A stretch of 51,160 nt of DNA, from assembly GCA_947651225.1 (NCBI GenBank), contig CANSYK010000020.1, forward strand, positions 1-51,160, given 5' to 3'. Source of the DNA: an uncultured bacterium. GTDB taxonomy: Bacteria > Bacillota > Clostridia > Lachnospirales > Lachnospiraceae. The position numbers and the translations under genes were made by a program. Below, piece after piece: positions 7,822 through 16,908 of this stretch. The notes under the pieces are model-generated. The model searched no databases and was not told the DNA's origin. It worked only from the letters and a program-made list of their open reading frames with translations. Every line of letters begins with the position of its first letter. Positions within the stretch are counted from its first letter, which is position 1.

Positions 7822-8625
7822 TCACTCCTCCTTTTTCTTTGCTGCTTCCTGTGCTGCTTTTGCAGCCTTCGCAGCTTTTGCTTTTTCTGCAGCTTCCTTA
7901 GCGGCCTGTGCCTTTGCAGCCTTTTCTGCCGCACGCTCTGCTTCTACGATTCCTTTGTTCGCCACACAGCTTGCACCTGTACAGGAGGCACAGTTCCCAC
8001 CGCATGACAGACTGGCATCACCGGCTACATTAGTAGCAGATGGCAGCTTTAACTTATTCTGGATTGCTGTCAGGAAAGACAATACAAGGAATGCTCCCGG
8101 AGCCAATACAAAGAATGTAATATGGAAATCTTCTGGAATAAACTCCTTGCCAAAAATCGCACCTGCTCCAAGAATTTCACGGCAGATACCAAGACAGGTA
8201 AGGCCAAATGTAAATCCAAGCCCCATACCAAGTCCGTCAAAAATAGATGGCAGAACCGTATTCTTTGACGCATACGCTTCTGCTCTTCCCAAAATAATAC
8301 AGTTTACAACAATCAGCGGAATATATACGCCAAGCGCACTGTCAAGGAATGGCAGAAAAGCCTTTAATAGCAACTGGATAATCGTAACAAAAGATGCTAC
8401 TACTACGATAAATCCCGGTATACGTACTTTATCCGGAATCACTTTACGGAGCAGTGAAATAAAAGCATTGGATAAAACTAATACTACTGTTGTCGTAAGT
8501 CCCATACCTAATCCGTTCATTGCGGAAGAAGTTACCGCTAAGGTAGGACACATACCAAGCATCATTACAAAGGTGGGATTTTCCGTAATGATACCATTCT
8601 TTAAACGTTCTGTACATGAATTCAT
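7822..8625 (-). CDS. rnfE: Rnf complex subunit E with extra Cys-rich, Ala/Lys-rich tail
   Basis: 267 residues. Residues 1 to about 200 form the normal RnfE membrane core (NPTFVMMLGMCPTLAVT, IVVNCIILGRAEA), paired with RnfA. Typical RnfE ends near residue 200-210. Here about 63 residues follow: a C-x3-C-x2-C-x4-C cluster (C208, C212, C215, C220) and then a highly charged Ala/Lys/Glu helix rich in KAAKA-like repeats, probably cytoplasmic. The tail is in frame with no sign of frameshift, and rnfA starts 5 bp after it. An additional metal site or a docking arm is an inference. Confidence 0.94.
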   Translation of the reverse strand: MNSCTERLKNGIITENPTFVMMLGMCPTLAVTSSAMNGLGMGLTTTVVLVLSNAFISLLRKVIPDKVRIPGFIVVVASFVTIIQLLLKAFLPFLDSALGVYIPLIVVNCIILGRAEAYASKNTVLPSIFDGLGMGLGFTFGLTCLGICREILGAGAIFGKEFIPEDFHITFFVLAPGAFLVLSFLTAIQNKLKLPSATNVAGDASLSCGGNCASCTGASCVANKGIVEAERAAEKAAKAQAAKEAAEKAKAAKAAKAAQEAAKKKEE

Positions 8626-8636
8626 GAATTTCCCTC

Positions 8637-9290
8637 CTATTCTGATAATGATGAAATAAACAATAAGGAGCTATTAACTGCTCTTGTTACAGCACTACTG
8701 GTAATTGTAGCACCACTTATGGCATTGATTGTACCATTGTCTGCACTTCCGCTTCCATCTTTTACAACAGAAACCTCCTGCGTTGTATTCATACCAATAT
8801 ACTGTTTGTTCCAACTTTCATTGGAACTGTTCTGACCAAGGCCAGGTGTCTCATTTGTACAATCCATAATCTGGATTCCTTTAATGCCACCTTCGGCGTC
8901 AATACCAAGCGCAACCTTTACTGCTCCACCATATCCTTTACCACTGCAGGTCAATACATATCCGGCATCCTGACCATCTACTGTCGCCTTCATAACTTCC
9001 TGAATCTCCACATCAGATAAGTCGGCGCCAGATTCTGTTGTTATCATGCCTGCTGAAAGATCAGCCTGAAAAGCTTCCAGAGAAGAATTAATAGTATCAT
9101 CAGAAACAAATTCTGCTCCGTCATAAACAGCCGCATATGCTTCCTGCTTTGTCTTTTCCTCTTGCTCTTTAATCGGGTCTACTGTAATCATATTCACAGC
9201 GCCAAGTAAAATACCAGCAATCAGCGTAATCAGAAAAAGACAAATTGTATCATGTACCAATGTGCTCTGTGATTTCTCATTACTTGCCAT
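8637..9290 (-). CDS. rnfG: Rnf complex subunit G, covalent FMN-binding subunit
   Basis: 217 residues with one N-terminal membrane helix (about 13-35) and an exported FMN-binding domain. The flavin attachment motif is SGATITSSAV near residue 190, where the second Thr is the expected phosphoester-FMN site. The GxG-rich segment SGKGYGGAVKVALGID is typical of the FMN-bind family. It overlaps rnfD by 11 bp, supporting coupled translation. Confidence 0.95.
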   Translation of the reverse strand: MASNEKSQSTLVHDTICLFLITLIAGILLGAVNMITVDPIKEQEEKTKQEAYAAVYDGAEFVSDDTINSSLEAFQADLSAGMITTESGADLSDVEIQEVMKATVDGQDAGYVLTCSGKGYGGAVKVALGIDAEGGIKGIQIMDCTNETPGLGQNSSNESWNKQYIGMNTTQEVSVVKDGSGSADNGTINAISGATITSSAVTRAVNSSLLFISSLSE

Positions 9291-10221
9291 CTTTTATTCC
9301 CTCCTTTCCAAACGGAACAGGGATTGTCGCCTTCTCAATCAGTGGAACTAAAAGATTGGAAATAATAATCGCATAGGAAACTCCCTCTGCGGAAGCACCA
9401 AAAATACGAAATACCCCTGTAAGGACACCAAGAAGAATACCGAATGCAATCTGCCCTTTCGGTGTAATCGGGCTCGTAACGTAATCTGTCGCCATAAAGA
9501 AAGCACCCAGAATCAATCCACCACCGCAAATTTCTTTTGCAAGATATGTCATATCAAATCCATGGCCACCAAACAACAGAGCAAAAACTGCAAAAGTAAC
9601 AATGTAGCACACCGGAATCTTCCATGTGATTACTTTACGTATCAGCAGATACGCCGCACCAATCAACAACGCAAGCGTAGATGTTTCACCAATTGTACCG
9701 CCGATCGTTCCAAGGAACATATCAATAAGCTGTGTAGAATCATCTCCGCTCTTAATCAATGCAAGAGGTGTAGCGCCTGTTACCCCGTCATATGTAAAGG
9801 AGGTCATTTTGCCGGCAAAGGATACCATAAGGAAACATCTTGCGCCGAGCGCCGGGTTCATAAAGTTCTGTCCCAGTCCACCAAATAACTGCTTTACAAT
9901 AATAATTGCAAATACACTTCCCAAAACAGCCATCCAAATCGGGAAAGCGGCTGACAGGTTCAATGCCAGTAAAAGTCCGGTCAGCGCCGCACTTCCGTCA
10001 CTTACTGTAAGTGGAAGTTTCATTGCTTTTTGCCAAATATACTCTGCCAGTACACTGGCAGCAATACAGACAACAATCAAAACCGCTGCCTGATAACCAA
10101 AATTCCAGACACCAAAAAGAGCAGCAGGCATAAGCGCAAGAAATACATCCCACATAATACTTCTCGTGCTGGATTTGTCACGAACATGCGGTGACGATGA
10201 TATATTTAATAAATTACTCAC
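9280..10221 (-). CDS. rnfD: Rnf complex subunit D, membrane FMN subunit
   Basis: 313 residues, NqrB/RnfD family, with eight to ten hydrophobic segments. It has SSPHVRDKSST at the N-terminus, GQNFMNPALGARCF in the middle and the flavin site DGVTGATPLAL, where Thr is the expected covalent FMN residue. It forms part of the ion-translocating core with RnfA, RnfE and RnfG. It follows rnfC by 15 bp. Confidence 0.95.
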   Translation of the reverse strand: MSNLLNISSSPHVRDKSSTRSIMWDVFLALMPAALFGVWNFGYQAAVLIVVCIAASVLAEYIWQKAMKLPLTVSDGSAALTGLLLALNLSAAFPIWMAVLGSVFAIIIVKQLFGGLGQNFMNPALGARCFLMVSFAGKMTSFTYDGVTGATPLALIKSGDDSTQLIDMFLGTIGGTIGETSTLALLIGAAYLLIRKVITWKIPVCYIVTFAVFALLFGGHGFDMTYLAKEICGGGLILGAFFMATDYVTSPITPKGQIAFGILLGVLTGVFRIFGASAEGVSYAIIISNLLVPLIEKATIPVPFGKEGIKDGK

Positions 10222-10236
10222 TTTACATTACACCTC

Positions 10237-11559
10237 CTATTTCTTTCTGGCCTGCGCAGCCACATACTGGCGTGCCTGCTTAAAGGACTGTGTCAGCGGG
10301 CGTTTTGCCGGGCAGACATACGTACAGCTTCCACATTCGTAACACTCCATGCCATTTAAGCTTACAAATGTGTCATAATCGTTATTCATTGCGGCAACTG
10401 CCATTTTCTGCGGCACCAGATTGCCAGGACATGCCTCCACACAGCGTCCACAGCGGATACATGGCGTTGGCTCAAATTCTGCCACTTCATCCTTTGTCAT
10501 TGCCAGGATAGAAGAAGAGGTTTTTGTCACCGGTACATTCAAATCAAACATGGCAAATCCCATCATTGGACCACCGGATATAATCTTTGCCGGTTCCTGC
10601 CCAAAGCCTTCTCCTTCCGGAACTAAATCCGCATGGTTACAACCTAAACGAACATTCACATTAATCGGCTTCTTAAATGCATCTCCTGTTAAAGTCATAA
10701 CCCTTGTAATCAGCGGCGTCTGTTTGCAGACAGCACGATAAATCGCAATAACTGTAGAGATATTATCCACAACACAGCCTTCATCCGCAGGAAGCTTCTT
10801 GGAATAAATCTTCCTTCCTGTTGCAGCGGAAATCAGCGTGCGCTCACCTCCCTGTGGATATTTTGTTTTCAATACCCTGACCTCAATGCGGCTTTCATTT
10901 GCAACCGCCGCCTTCATCTTTTCAATCGCCGCTGGTTTATTGTCCTCAATGCAGATTAACCCTGTTGCCTTGTCAAAAAGCTTAAGCATCACCTTTAAGC
11001 CTCCTACAATCTCCTCAGGGCATTCTAACATTTGACGGTAATCAGAAGTCAAATACGGCTCACATTCTGCACCATTTACTAAGATGTAGTCAATTTTGTC
11101 CGGCTCTTTTGGAGCCAGTTTTACATTTGTCGGGAATCCAGCACCTCCCATACCCACAATTCCTGCTTCTTTCACGATATCACGAATCTCATCTTTGGAA
11201 AGTTTCGTATAATCACGGTCTTCCCCAAGTCCTTCGATTCCTGTGTAGGCTCCATCATTTTCCACTACCACACACATTGCAGATGAGCCGTTTAATAACA
11301 TCCTTGGCTCAACGGCCTTTACCGTTCCAGAAACTGAGCAGCAGATATTAGCAGAAATAAAACCACTGGCTTCGCCAATCTTCTGCCCAACTAATACCTT
11401 ATCGCCCTTGCTCACAATCGGTTTTGCGGGTGCGCCAATATGCTGTGACATAGGAAATATCATGTCACCTTTTGGCATCACCGTCTTAATCGGTAAATCA
11501 CTAGACAGTTCTTTTCCTTCGTAGGGATGCACTCCCCCCCGAAACGTTGCTTCACTCAT
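10237..11559 (-). CDS. rnfC: Rnf complex subunit C, NADH-binding subunit
   Basis: 440 residues. An N-terminal RnfC barrel domain is followed by a Rossmann-like FMN/NADH-binding domain (GIVGMGGAGFPTNVKL, VNGAECEPYL) and an SLBB segment. Two [4Fe-4S] clusters near residues 368-380 (CIRCGRCVEACP) and 406-417 (CYECGSCTYVCP) complete the protein. RnfC passes electrons to NAD+. It is the first gene of the operon; AAGGGG lies 7 nt before ATG-AGT. A promoter candidate lies about 90 bp upstream. Confidence 0.96.
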   Translation of the reverse strand: MSEATFRGGVHPYEGKELSSDLPIKTVMPKGDMIFPMSQHIGAPAKPIVSKGDKVLVGQKIGEASGFISANICCSVSGTVKAVEPRMLLNGSSAMCVVVENDGAYTGIEGLGEDRDYTKLSKDEIRDIVKEAGIVGMGGAGFPTNVKLAPKEPDKIDYILVNGAECEPYLTSDYRQMLECPEEIVGGLKVMLKLFDKATGLICIEDNKPAAIEKMKAAVANESRIEVRVLKTKYPQGGERTLISAATGRKIYSKKLPADEGCVVDNISTVIAIYRAVCKQTPLITRVMTLTGDAFKKPINVNVRLGCNHADLVPEGEGFGQEPAKIISGGPMMGFAMFDLNVPVTKTSSSILAMTKDEVAEFEPTPCIRCGRCVEACPGNLVPQKMAVAAMNNDYDTFVSLNGMECYECGSCTYVCPAKRPLTQSFKQARQYVAAQARKK

Positions 11560-11644
11560 TCCGGTTCCCCTTTCTGTATTTTTTCATCTATGTACTGGAT
11601 AATCCTGACATTTTAACCAAGAAACCCATTACATTTTAAGTTTA

Positions 11645-11673
11645 ATTTTATCAAATATGCCCAAAAAAATCAA
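11645..11673 (-). promoter_or_regulatory. Putative promoter of the rnf operon
   Basis: Read leftward, TTGATT and TAAAAT are separated by exactly 17 bp. This would give a leader of roughly 80 nt before rnfC. No operator palindrome is evident next to it. Confidence 0.55.
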
Positions 11674-11969
11674 CACAAAGGTTTATATTCCCTTTTCTTT
11701 TTCCATTTTTGCCCTCAAACTGCCTTTAAATGACGCTTATAAATCAGACTATCAAGGTTGAAACAAGATTGAAAGCTACTATTTGCGTTGATAAGAACGA
11801 TAATCGAAATTGTTAATCCTTTCTTATGAGGATATTTTAATAATTATTATAAGCTATCATAAAAAATACCGTCAATCCTTGTGGCATGGTACTATATAGT
11901 GTTTGTTTATATGATTATGGTGGGTTTGCTGATATAAAATTAAATATAATAAATTAAAAGGAGTGCATA
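11674..11969. other. Intergenic region between rnfC and the truncated regulator
   Basis: Apart from the rnf promoter, this AT-rich stretch holds no convincing frame. TATAAAATTAAATATAAT just before 11970 may serve as the -10 region of the rightward gene. Confidence 0.4.
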
Positions 11970-12329
11970 ATGATTTATATTGCAGTTTGTGACGATGATA
12001 ATTATTTCCTTTATTATAGGAGAAAAAAAATAATTGATAAATATATGAAAACGATGAAATATTCATATAAAATTGATACCTTTACATCGGGATTGGAACT
12101 TGTTCAGATGAGAGATGATATTACCCAATATGATATTATTTTTCTGGACATTGGCATGAAAGATATGGGCAGAATGTCAACCGTGGGATATGTTAGAAAA
12201 TACACTAAAAATACTTATATTGTATTTGTAACAGCATTCATTTCATATTCTTTAGAGGGTTATAAAGTAAATGCAATTCGATATATTCTCAAGGATAATG
12301 ATAATGCTGAAAGAGAATATGATACATAA
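11970..12329 (+). pseudogene. Truncated LytTR-type response regulator (receiver domain only)
   Basis: 119 residues. The receiver domain of an AgrA-like regulator is recognisable: the acidic cluster CDDDN near residue 7, the phospho-acceptor D in IIFLDIGM (about 56), T/A near VTAF, and SLEGYKVNAIRYILKDN, which in intact homologues joins the receiver to the LytTR DNA-binding domain. The protein stops directly after that point and no LytTR domain follows in any frame. AGGAG lies 6 nt before ATG, so it may still be expressed. The truncation coincides with a 13-bp direct repeat (12313-12325 and 12578-12590). Confidence 0.75.
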
Positions 12330-12590
12330 AATAATGAAAAATTTGCCAAAGTAACTTCCGCAGTAAGCACAGAAAGGGGTAGTTTTTGCTTTGGCAAATA
12401 ACGCTTATGCGTTTATACTGTTTATATGCCTGATAATTTTTTGACAAATAAATAATTATATGATATATTATTATCGTTATTATTATTATTAATTGTTTGT
12501 AGTGATTTGCAATATTGTTTGGGTTTTAAGAATTAAAGAAATAATCTTGATTCCGGCAAGGGACTTATCCTTATCCGGAGAATATGATAC
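12313..12590. repeat. 13-bp direct repeat flanking a 252-bp segment
   Basis: GAGAATATGATAC occurs at 12313-12325 and 12578-12590. The segment between begins exactly at the end of the truncated regulator gene and holds an 11-bp inverted repeat (12341-12351 with 12389-12399, ATTTGCCAAAG). This may be a scar of insertion or recombination. No terminal inverted repeats or transposase are seen. Confidence 0.5.
12441..12469 (+). promoter_or_regulatory. Putative promoter upstream of the secreted amidase gene
   Basis: TTGACA and TATATT are separated by 17 bp. The nearest well-supported downstream gene starts at 12877, so the leader would be about 400 nt. The stretch 12470-12876 holds a short open frame (12584-12796) without family resemblance and a G8 run near 12803; nothing else is recognisable. 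Confidence 0.5.
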
Positions 12591-12876
12591 TTGGAAGGTT
12601 TCCTTTCAGAAGGCTATGCCCGAATAGAAAGGATTTTGTCCACTTATTATTCATCAACCCAAACGACCAATTAGAAAGGCAAGCAAATAGTGAAGTTTGC
12701 AAAAATTACAGAGAGTTTCTGAGGATTAATCAGCAACTGCCCCATAATATGATTGGTCAGGAAAATTGTATGAATATGCCTTTTTATGATAAATAAATGG
12801 ATAAGGGGGGGGTGGGAATCAGCAATGGATAGAAGGCATTTCAGAATAAATTTAGTTTATTAAGGAGGGAAAAGAA

Positions 12877-14232
12877 ATGAAATTTAAATTATTTATTAAA
12901 AAATGCATTTCGTTAATGTTGCTATTAGTTATTTTGGTAAGTTGTGATTTGCCATATGTCGCTAATGCAAAAACTAATGTTGCAGATGGTAGTGAACAGG
13001 AGGAAGTTTATTATTATCTGAAAAGCTACTTTTCAGATTTATTGGATACCATCAAGGCAGATAGCGAGAAGGATTATACTACAGAAGATTTTTCCAGTGT
13101 AAAAGGATATATTGTAGCTAAGCAGCTGGTAAATAAACGACAAATTTACAAAAAATTATTAGGTGGAATTGAAAAAGTCAGATTAAACGAAATAATATTG
13201 GAAGATGTATCTTCAACTGGAGATACAATGGAGGCAATGGCATATGTAAAATATTCATTTACTTATCCAGAGGAACAAGAAGAATGTTCTGTTGGAACAC
13301 TCTATCGGGTGATTTTATCAAAGACCAGAGAGGGCTATTGTGTGTTGGATTTAGATTGTGATGATATAGAAACAAAGATGGCTAAAGAGGCAATTTTAGG
13401 AAATTCTGATTTAAGAAATAAGATTGAATCTGATTCCAATTCAGTGAGCATTTACGGTTGTTCTGATACAGATTTAGAACTGGATTATTCTGTAGCTGAT
13501 GCTTATTTTGCAGAAGCAGAACAGAATACAGAAAGTTTATTACAGGATGATATTTCGTATGCAGAAGCAGATGAAGATGAAAATGAAATAAGTACTCTGT
13601 CAACAAGTGCTTCATATAATAAAACAAAGGCTAGAAATTGGGGTTATAAATTAGGTGACAATAAACAAAATTATATATTTAAAAGAGCTTCTTTAGATTG
13701 TACAAACTTTGTTTCGCAGTGTGTTTGGGCAGGTTATGGTGGCACTGACGGATATACAATACCATCTGATCCATCTGTGAATAATGCTACCTGTGTGGCA
13801 TTGAAGAAAAGAGTTGCATCTGATTATCGCATGACCAGTTCCTGGTATGGTAGAAATTATGATTCCACATTAGGTGACCCACCAACTAATTTTTGTAGTG
13901 TTGTTAATTTTTGCAATTATGTGTCATCAAATACCGGAAATGGTCCTAAAGCTACCGTATATAACAATGGAAAAGTTTATACAAATTTAAGTGTAAAAAT
14001 GAAAGCAGGGGATGTGTTGCAGTTTTATAATAATAGTACTGGTACATGGTATCATTCTGTTATTGTAGTTACAGAAACGGATTATAGTGTTTCGGATTAT
14101 AAAAAAGTTAAGGTTGCCCAACATGAATCCGATTATAATAATAGAAGTTTGTCAGAGTTAATATCTAATTTTGGTGGTTCATCTTGCAAAATGAGATTAT
14201 TACGATTTAAATCAACAACATTTTCTGAGTAA
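12877..14232 (+). CDS. Secreted protein with C-terminal amidase-like domain (Amidase_6 type)
   Basis: 451 residues. The N-terminus has a strong export signal with two possible ends: a lipobox-like LVSC near residue 23 or signal peptidase cleavage after VANA near 31. Residues about 40-200 are an uncharacterised helical/NTF2-like region and about 200-245 an acidic linker. From about 250 the sequence matches the putative amidase family: YNKTKARNWGYKLG, DCTNFVSQCVWAG (candidate nucleophile Cys), a late YHSVIVV His and QHESDYNNRSLSEL. GGAGGGAAAAGA precedes the ATG. Cell-wall or amide hydrolysis is inferred from the family. The gene is AT-rich and lies next to an anchored protein of unknown role. 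Confidence 0.8.
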   Translation: MKFKLFIKKCISLMLLLVILVSCDLPYVANAKTNVADGSEQEEVYYYLKSYFSDLLDTIKADSEKDYTTEDFSSVKGYIVAKQLVNKRQIYKKLLGGIEKVRLNEIILEDVSSTGDTMEAMAYVKYSFTYPEEQEECSVGTLYRVILSKTREGYCVLDLDCDDIETKMAKEAILGNSDLRNKIESDSNSVSIYGCSDTDLELDYSVADAYFAEAEQNTESLLQDDISYAEADEDENEISTLSTSASYNKTKARNWGYKLGDNKQNYIFKRASLDCTNFVSQCVWAGYGGTDGYTIPSDPSVNNATCVALKKRVASDYRMTSSWYGRNYDSTLGDPPTNFCSVVNFCNYVSSNTGNGPKATVYNNGKVYTNLSVKMKAGDVLQFYNNSTGTWYHSVIVVTETDYSVSDYKKVKVAQHESDYNNRSLSELISNFGGSSCKMRLLRFKSTTFSE

Positions 14233-14274
14233 AGATTATAAACAAAAGCTGCTGTTTTTGCAGGGCCAGATGGC

Positions 14275-14324
14275 ATAGCCGGATGGTTTTTTGCATGATG
14301 TTTAGAATAGCCATGAATAGTAAC
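14275..14324. repeat. Dispersed palindrome, copy with degenerate left arm
   Basis: GCATGATGTTTAGAATAG and the right arm AGCCATGAATAGTAAC are intact, while the left arm is degraded to TGGCATAGCCGGA. It belongs to the family with perfect 16-bp arms seen at 17635 and 42849. Confidence 0.75.
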
Positions 14325-14326
14325 AA

Positions 14327-14371
14327 GCAAAGAATAGTTAGAGTTTGTTTATCAGATTTTAACTATTCTTT
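14327..14371 (+). terminator. Inverted repeat between amidase and propeller genes
   Basis: CAAAGAATAGTTA pairs with TAACTATTCTTTG around a loop of about 19 nt. Transcripts from 12877 probably end or are processed here before the next gene at 14404. Confidence 0.5.
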
Positions 14372-14403
14372 GGTTTATAATTATTTAAGGGGAGGATAAT
14401 AAC

Positions 14404-15732
14404 ATGAACAAGAAAATATTTGTAACAGGATTGTGTCTGATATTGATTGCTTGTGCTGCGGTTGGGTGGTATTATATCAATAATGACAACAGAACTGTTA
14501 ATGAATATTTACTAGGAAAGACACCCCATTCCTATCAATGTACATTTGGAGAAGATTTTGTACTTTACAAAGAATACGTATTAAAAAATGATGAGAAAAT
14601 TTTTAGCGGATTGTATCGATGCAATCTAAATGATAATAAGGATTCTAGCACAACCCCTCAGCTGCTATCGGATTCTTTTTTTGCTTGTGCCAATATCTAT
14701 CGGGATAAAGTTATCTTTATAAATGATGAATGTAAAATTCAACAAATGGATATGGAAAATAGCAATAGTGAAATCTTATACGATAATAATGGTAAAACCA
14801 TTATGGATGTACTGATTATGGATGATTATTTATATTTTATTGCAGAATGTGATGAGGATGTTTATAATTTGTTGGCATTAAATTTAACTAATAATATTCA
14901 AAAGCAAATTCTAGAAGACATTAATCCACATTATTTGTATCATTATGGTGAAGGTGTAGCTGTTATAACTAAAGATAACGAATTTATAGTAAAATGTAAT
15001 TTCGATGATGGTGTAACAGAAAAATATTCAACTCCTGAAGATGAAATACAGGGATTTTTTGATGATGGTGATATACTGTTGGTTCAGAATTGTGATACAG
15101 TATATCAATTAAAGGATTTTTATACAGACAAAAAGACAGTATTGTTGCAGAAAGAAAACATTTACCGGACAATCATGCATTCAGATGAATTGTTAGTATG
15201 TACACTGGATGATTATGGCTTAATTGAAGTTTTTGTATACGATTTTGCTAGTAAAAAAGTAACTAAAATTGCTAATGCAAATGCTATACCGCTTGATTTT
15301 AATAAAGAATATATAATTTGTAATGATGAAGGAATAGGAATGCCGGAACTTATAAACCGAAGTACGGGAGAATTTGAGAATATTGTGACAAATTATACGA
15401 AAGAAGAAAAATATGATGACCAAAGAGAAGAAACTTCATTGGGGAATATTGAGAAAGGAGACTATAAAAACGCTTTTTCTGATGATGAATTAAATGATTT
15501 GCTTAAAATAGTAACCCAATATTATCAAGATAAATTGTCATGGGAAGTTGTAGATTATCGTGTCGCTGATAATAACCATTCTTTCTACCAACTATATAAT
15601 GACTATGAATCGGGAGATATTATTGTTTTTGAGGTTCACACAACGAATAATCCCAGTGGATTATTCAGAGCTATTGTGCTTGGAAGGAAAAAGAATAATA
15701 CAAAATGGGAGGTGCTAAATGAGGGGGTATAG
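14404..15732 (+). CDS. Membrane-anchored extracytoplasmic protein, propeller-like, function unknown
   Basis: 442 residues. An N-terminal hydrophobic segment (about 5-23) contains LIAC, so the product may be a lipoprotein or a simple membrane-anchored protein. The body has repeated strands of the type YRDKVIFIN, MDDYLYFIAE and GEGVAVITKD spaced about 40-50 residues apart, as in beta-propeller proteins of the DUF5050 kind, and a separate mixed C-terminal domain after about 350. It is preceded by GGGGAGG. A similar anchored propeller-like protein is encoded at 36954-38111. No enzymatic motif is seen. Confidence 0.65.
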   Translation: MNKKIFVTGLCLILIACAAVGWYYINNDNRTVNEYLLGKTPHSYQCTFGEDFVLYKEYVLKNDEKIFSGLYRCNLNDNKDSSTTPQLLSDSFFACANIYRDKVIFINDECKIQQMDMENSNSEILYDNNGKTIMDVLIMDDYLYFIAECDEDVYNLLALNLTNNIQKQILEDINPHYLYHYGEGVAVITKDNEFIVKCNFDDGVTEKYSTPEDEIQGFFDDGDILLVQNCDTVYQLKDFYTDKKTVLLQKENIYRTIMHSDELLVCTLDDYGLIEVFVYDFASKKVTKIANANAIPLDFNKEYIICNDEGIGMPELINRSTGEFENIVTNYTKEEKYDDQREETSLGNIEKGDYKNAFSDDELNDLLKIVTQYYQDKLSWEVVDYRVADNNHSFYQLYNDYESGDIIVFEVHTTNNPSGLFRAIVLGRKKNNTKWEVLNEGV

Positions 15733-16126
15733 TTTGGTGGATTAGAAACTTATACGATTGCTCTTGGAAACTTTTAGACAATACCATCCATTGATGCGTA
15801 ATATATAGTGTGGCAATAGAATATTACCTATTTATATTTAATTTTCCTTTAAAACCATTAACATATATCGTATCATTATAAAATTTGAAACATATTATTT
15901 CTGGTATTTGAAAAGATAGCTCAACTCCTGGTAATCAGCAAAATTTTCGGGGTGAAGGTTCAAAAGCGTGATAGTGACAATCATCATAAACGGGTTCGCT
16001 GCAATATGGCGAATCTGGATACAGCAGAGTCAGAAAAAGGCATTAAGTTTGATGAAAAGTTTTTGGGATATGCGGAGGAGTATGGCAGACAGGCAGGATG
16101 ATTTTTGAAGCACAGTAAAAATATAG
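15733..16126. other. Intergenic region holding a gene relic
   Basis: Apart from the 70-codon open fragment at 15889-16101, this AT-rich region shows no regulatory motif or second frame that can be supported. Confidence 0.4.
15889..16101 (+). pseudogene. C-terminal relic of an unidentified protein
   Basis: An open fragment of about 70 codons without start codon or ribosome site ends in EKFLGYAEEYGRQAG and a TGA stop. The composition looks protein-like (charged, with a helical C-terminus as in flavodoxin-fold oxidoreductases), but the 5' part is absent and an in-frame stop lies just upstream. A strong terminator follows, which fits a remnant of a former gene. The family assignment is only a guess. 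Confidence 0.4.
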
Positions 16127-16170
16127 AAGCTCTGTGATACTGCTTATTCAGCAGTTACAGAGCTTTTTGT
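16127..16170 (+). terminator. Rho-independent terminator
   Basis: AGCTCTGTGATACTGCT pairs with AGCAGTTACAGAGCT, with a two-base bulge, and is followed by TTTTT. It closes the relic region and lies just before the end of the convergent XRE gene. Confidence 0.8.
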
Positions 16171-16184
16171 AAGGAGTTAATATA

Positions 16185-16652
16185 TCATTTAAGTTTAATT
16201 TCATAATATCTTACAAAATAGTCGACAAAGAGTATAAGTCCAACTAATGCAATCAAAAGCCCGACTCCTGTGCCTTTATTTTCAGGATAATAATAGTTTA
16301 CAGCAAAATGAATAGGACTTACCAAAACGGCTACTGCTAACCATATTAATTCAACTCTTAATAATCCCTTTTGTGCCTTATCCTTCTTTTGTTGTAAGTC
16401 AATAAGATTTTCTTCTGCTTTTTTCTGATAATTTTCCATACTAATCCTTTCCCCAGAGAGCAGTTCATTTACGGTAATCCCCAAAATATCACATAATTCC
16501 AGCATAATAGATGTATCTGGGCAGCTTTTCCCCGTTTCCCATTTAGAGACTGCTCGATTGGTTATGTTAAGTTTTTCTGCTAACTGCATTTGTGTAAGTT
16601 TCTTTTCCTTACGACAAGCGGCAATAAATTTTCCGATTGCTTCCTGACTCAT
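16185..16652 (-). CDS. XRE-family regulator with C-terminal membrane segments
   Basis: 155 residues. A helix-turn-helix of the HTH_3 type occupies residues 5-60 (LTQMQLAEKLNITNRAVSKWE, then LCDILGITVNELL). A Gln/Lys-rich linker and two hydrophobic segments follow (about 96-115 and 127-146). Proteins of this shape are common membrane-tethered regulators in Firmicutes. AGGAGG lies 8 nt before ATG. Its target is not visible; the gene stands alone between relic DNA and a repeat-rich region. Confidence 0.85.
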   Translation of the reverse strand: MSQEAIGKFIAACRKEKKLTQMQLAEKLNITNRAVSKWETGKSCPDTSIMLELCDILGITVNELLSGERISMENYQKKAEENLIDLQQKKDKAQKGLLRVELIWLAVAVLVSPIHFAVNYYYPENKGTGVGLLIALVGLILFVDYFVRYYEIKLK

Positions 16653-16748
16653 ATTCTGACCTCCTTATCATCATCATACATAAAAAATCCCATACATAAA
16701 AGGAACTGATAGTGGATTTTTAACGATTCCACTATTGGTTGACACCTT

Positions 16749-16869
16749 AGGACCTGTAAATAATTAAATGAAACAACTTTTCAACCTCTTCCTGCTTTTA
16801 TAATACCACAAGATGTAAATATTCGTTACTATTCACGGCTGATTTCAGAAAATAGCTGTGAATAGTAAC
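16749..16869. repeat. Composite repeat: AT-rich block plus palindrome
   Basis: A block with CTGTAAATAATTAAATG and AACAACTT (16749-16780) lies 45 bp before a palindrome with arms GTTACTATTCACGGCT (from 16825) and AGCTGTGAATAGTAAC (to 16869). The same two parts occur together, inverted, at 42849-43047. The stretch between 16653 and 16908 holds no gene. Confidence 0.75.
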
Positions 16870-16908
16870 TGGTCGCCCAATGGACTGCTGCGGCTCAAAG
16901 TCTTTCAC

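Noticed and set aside
12584-12796. A 70-codon open frame after the truncated regulator
   Set aside because: GGAG lies only 3 nt before the ATG, composition is not protein-like and no family is recognised. It starts inside the 13-bp direct repeat. It is not annotated as a gene.
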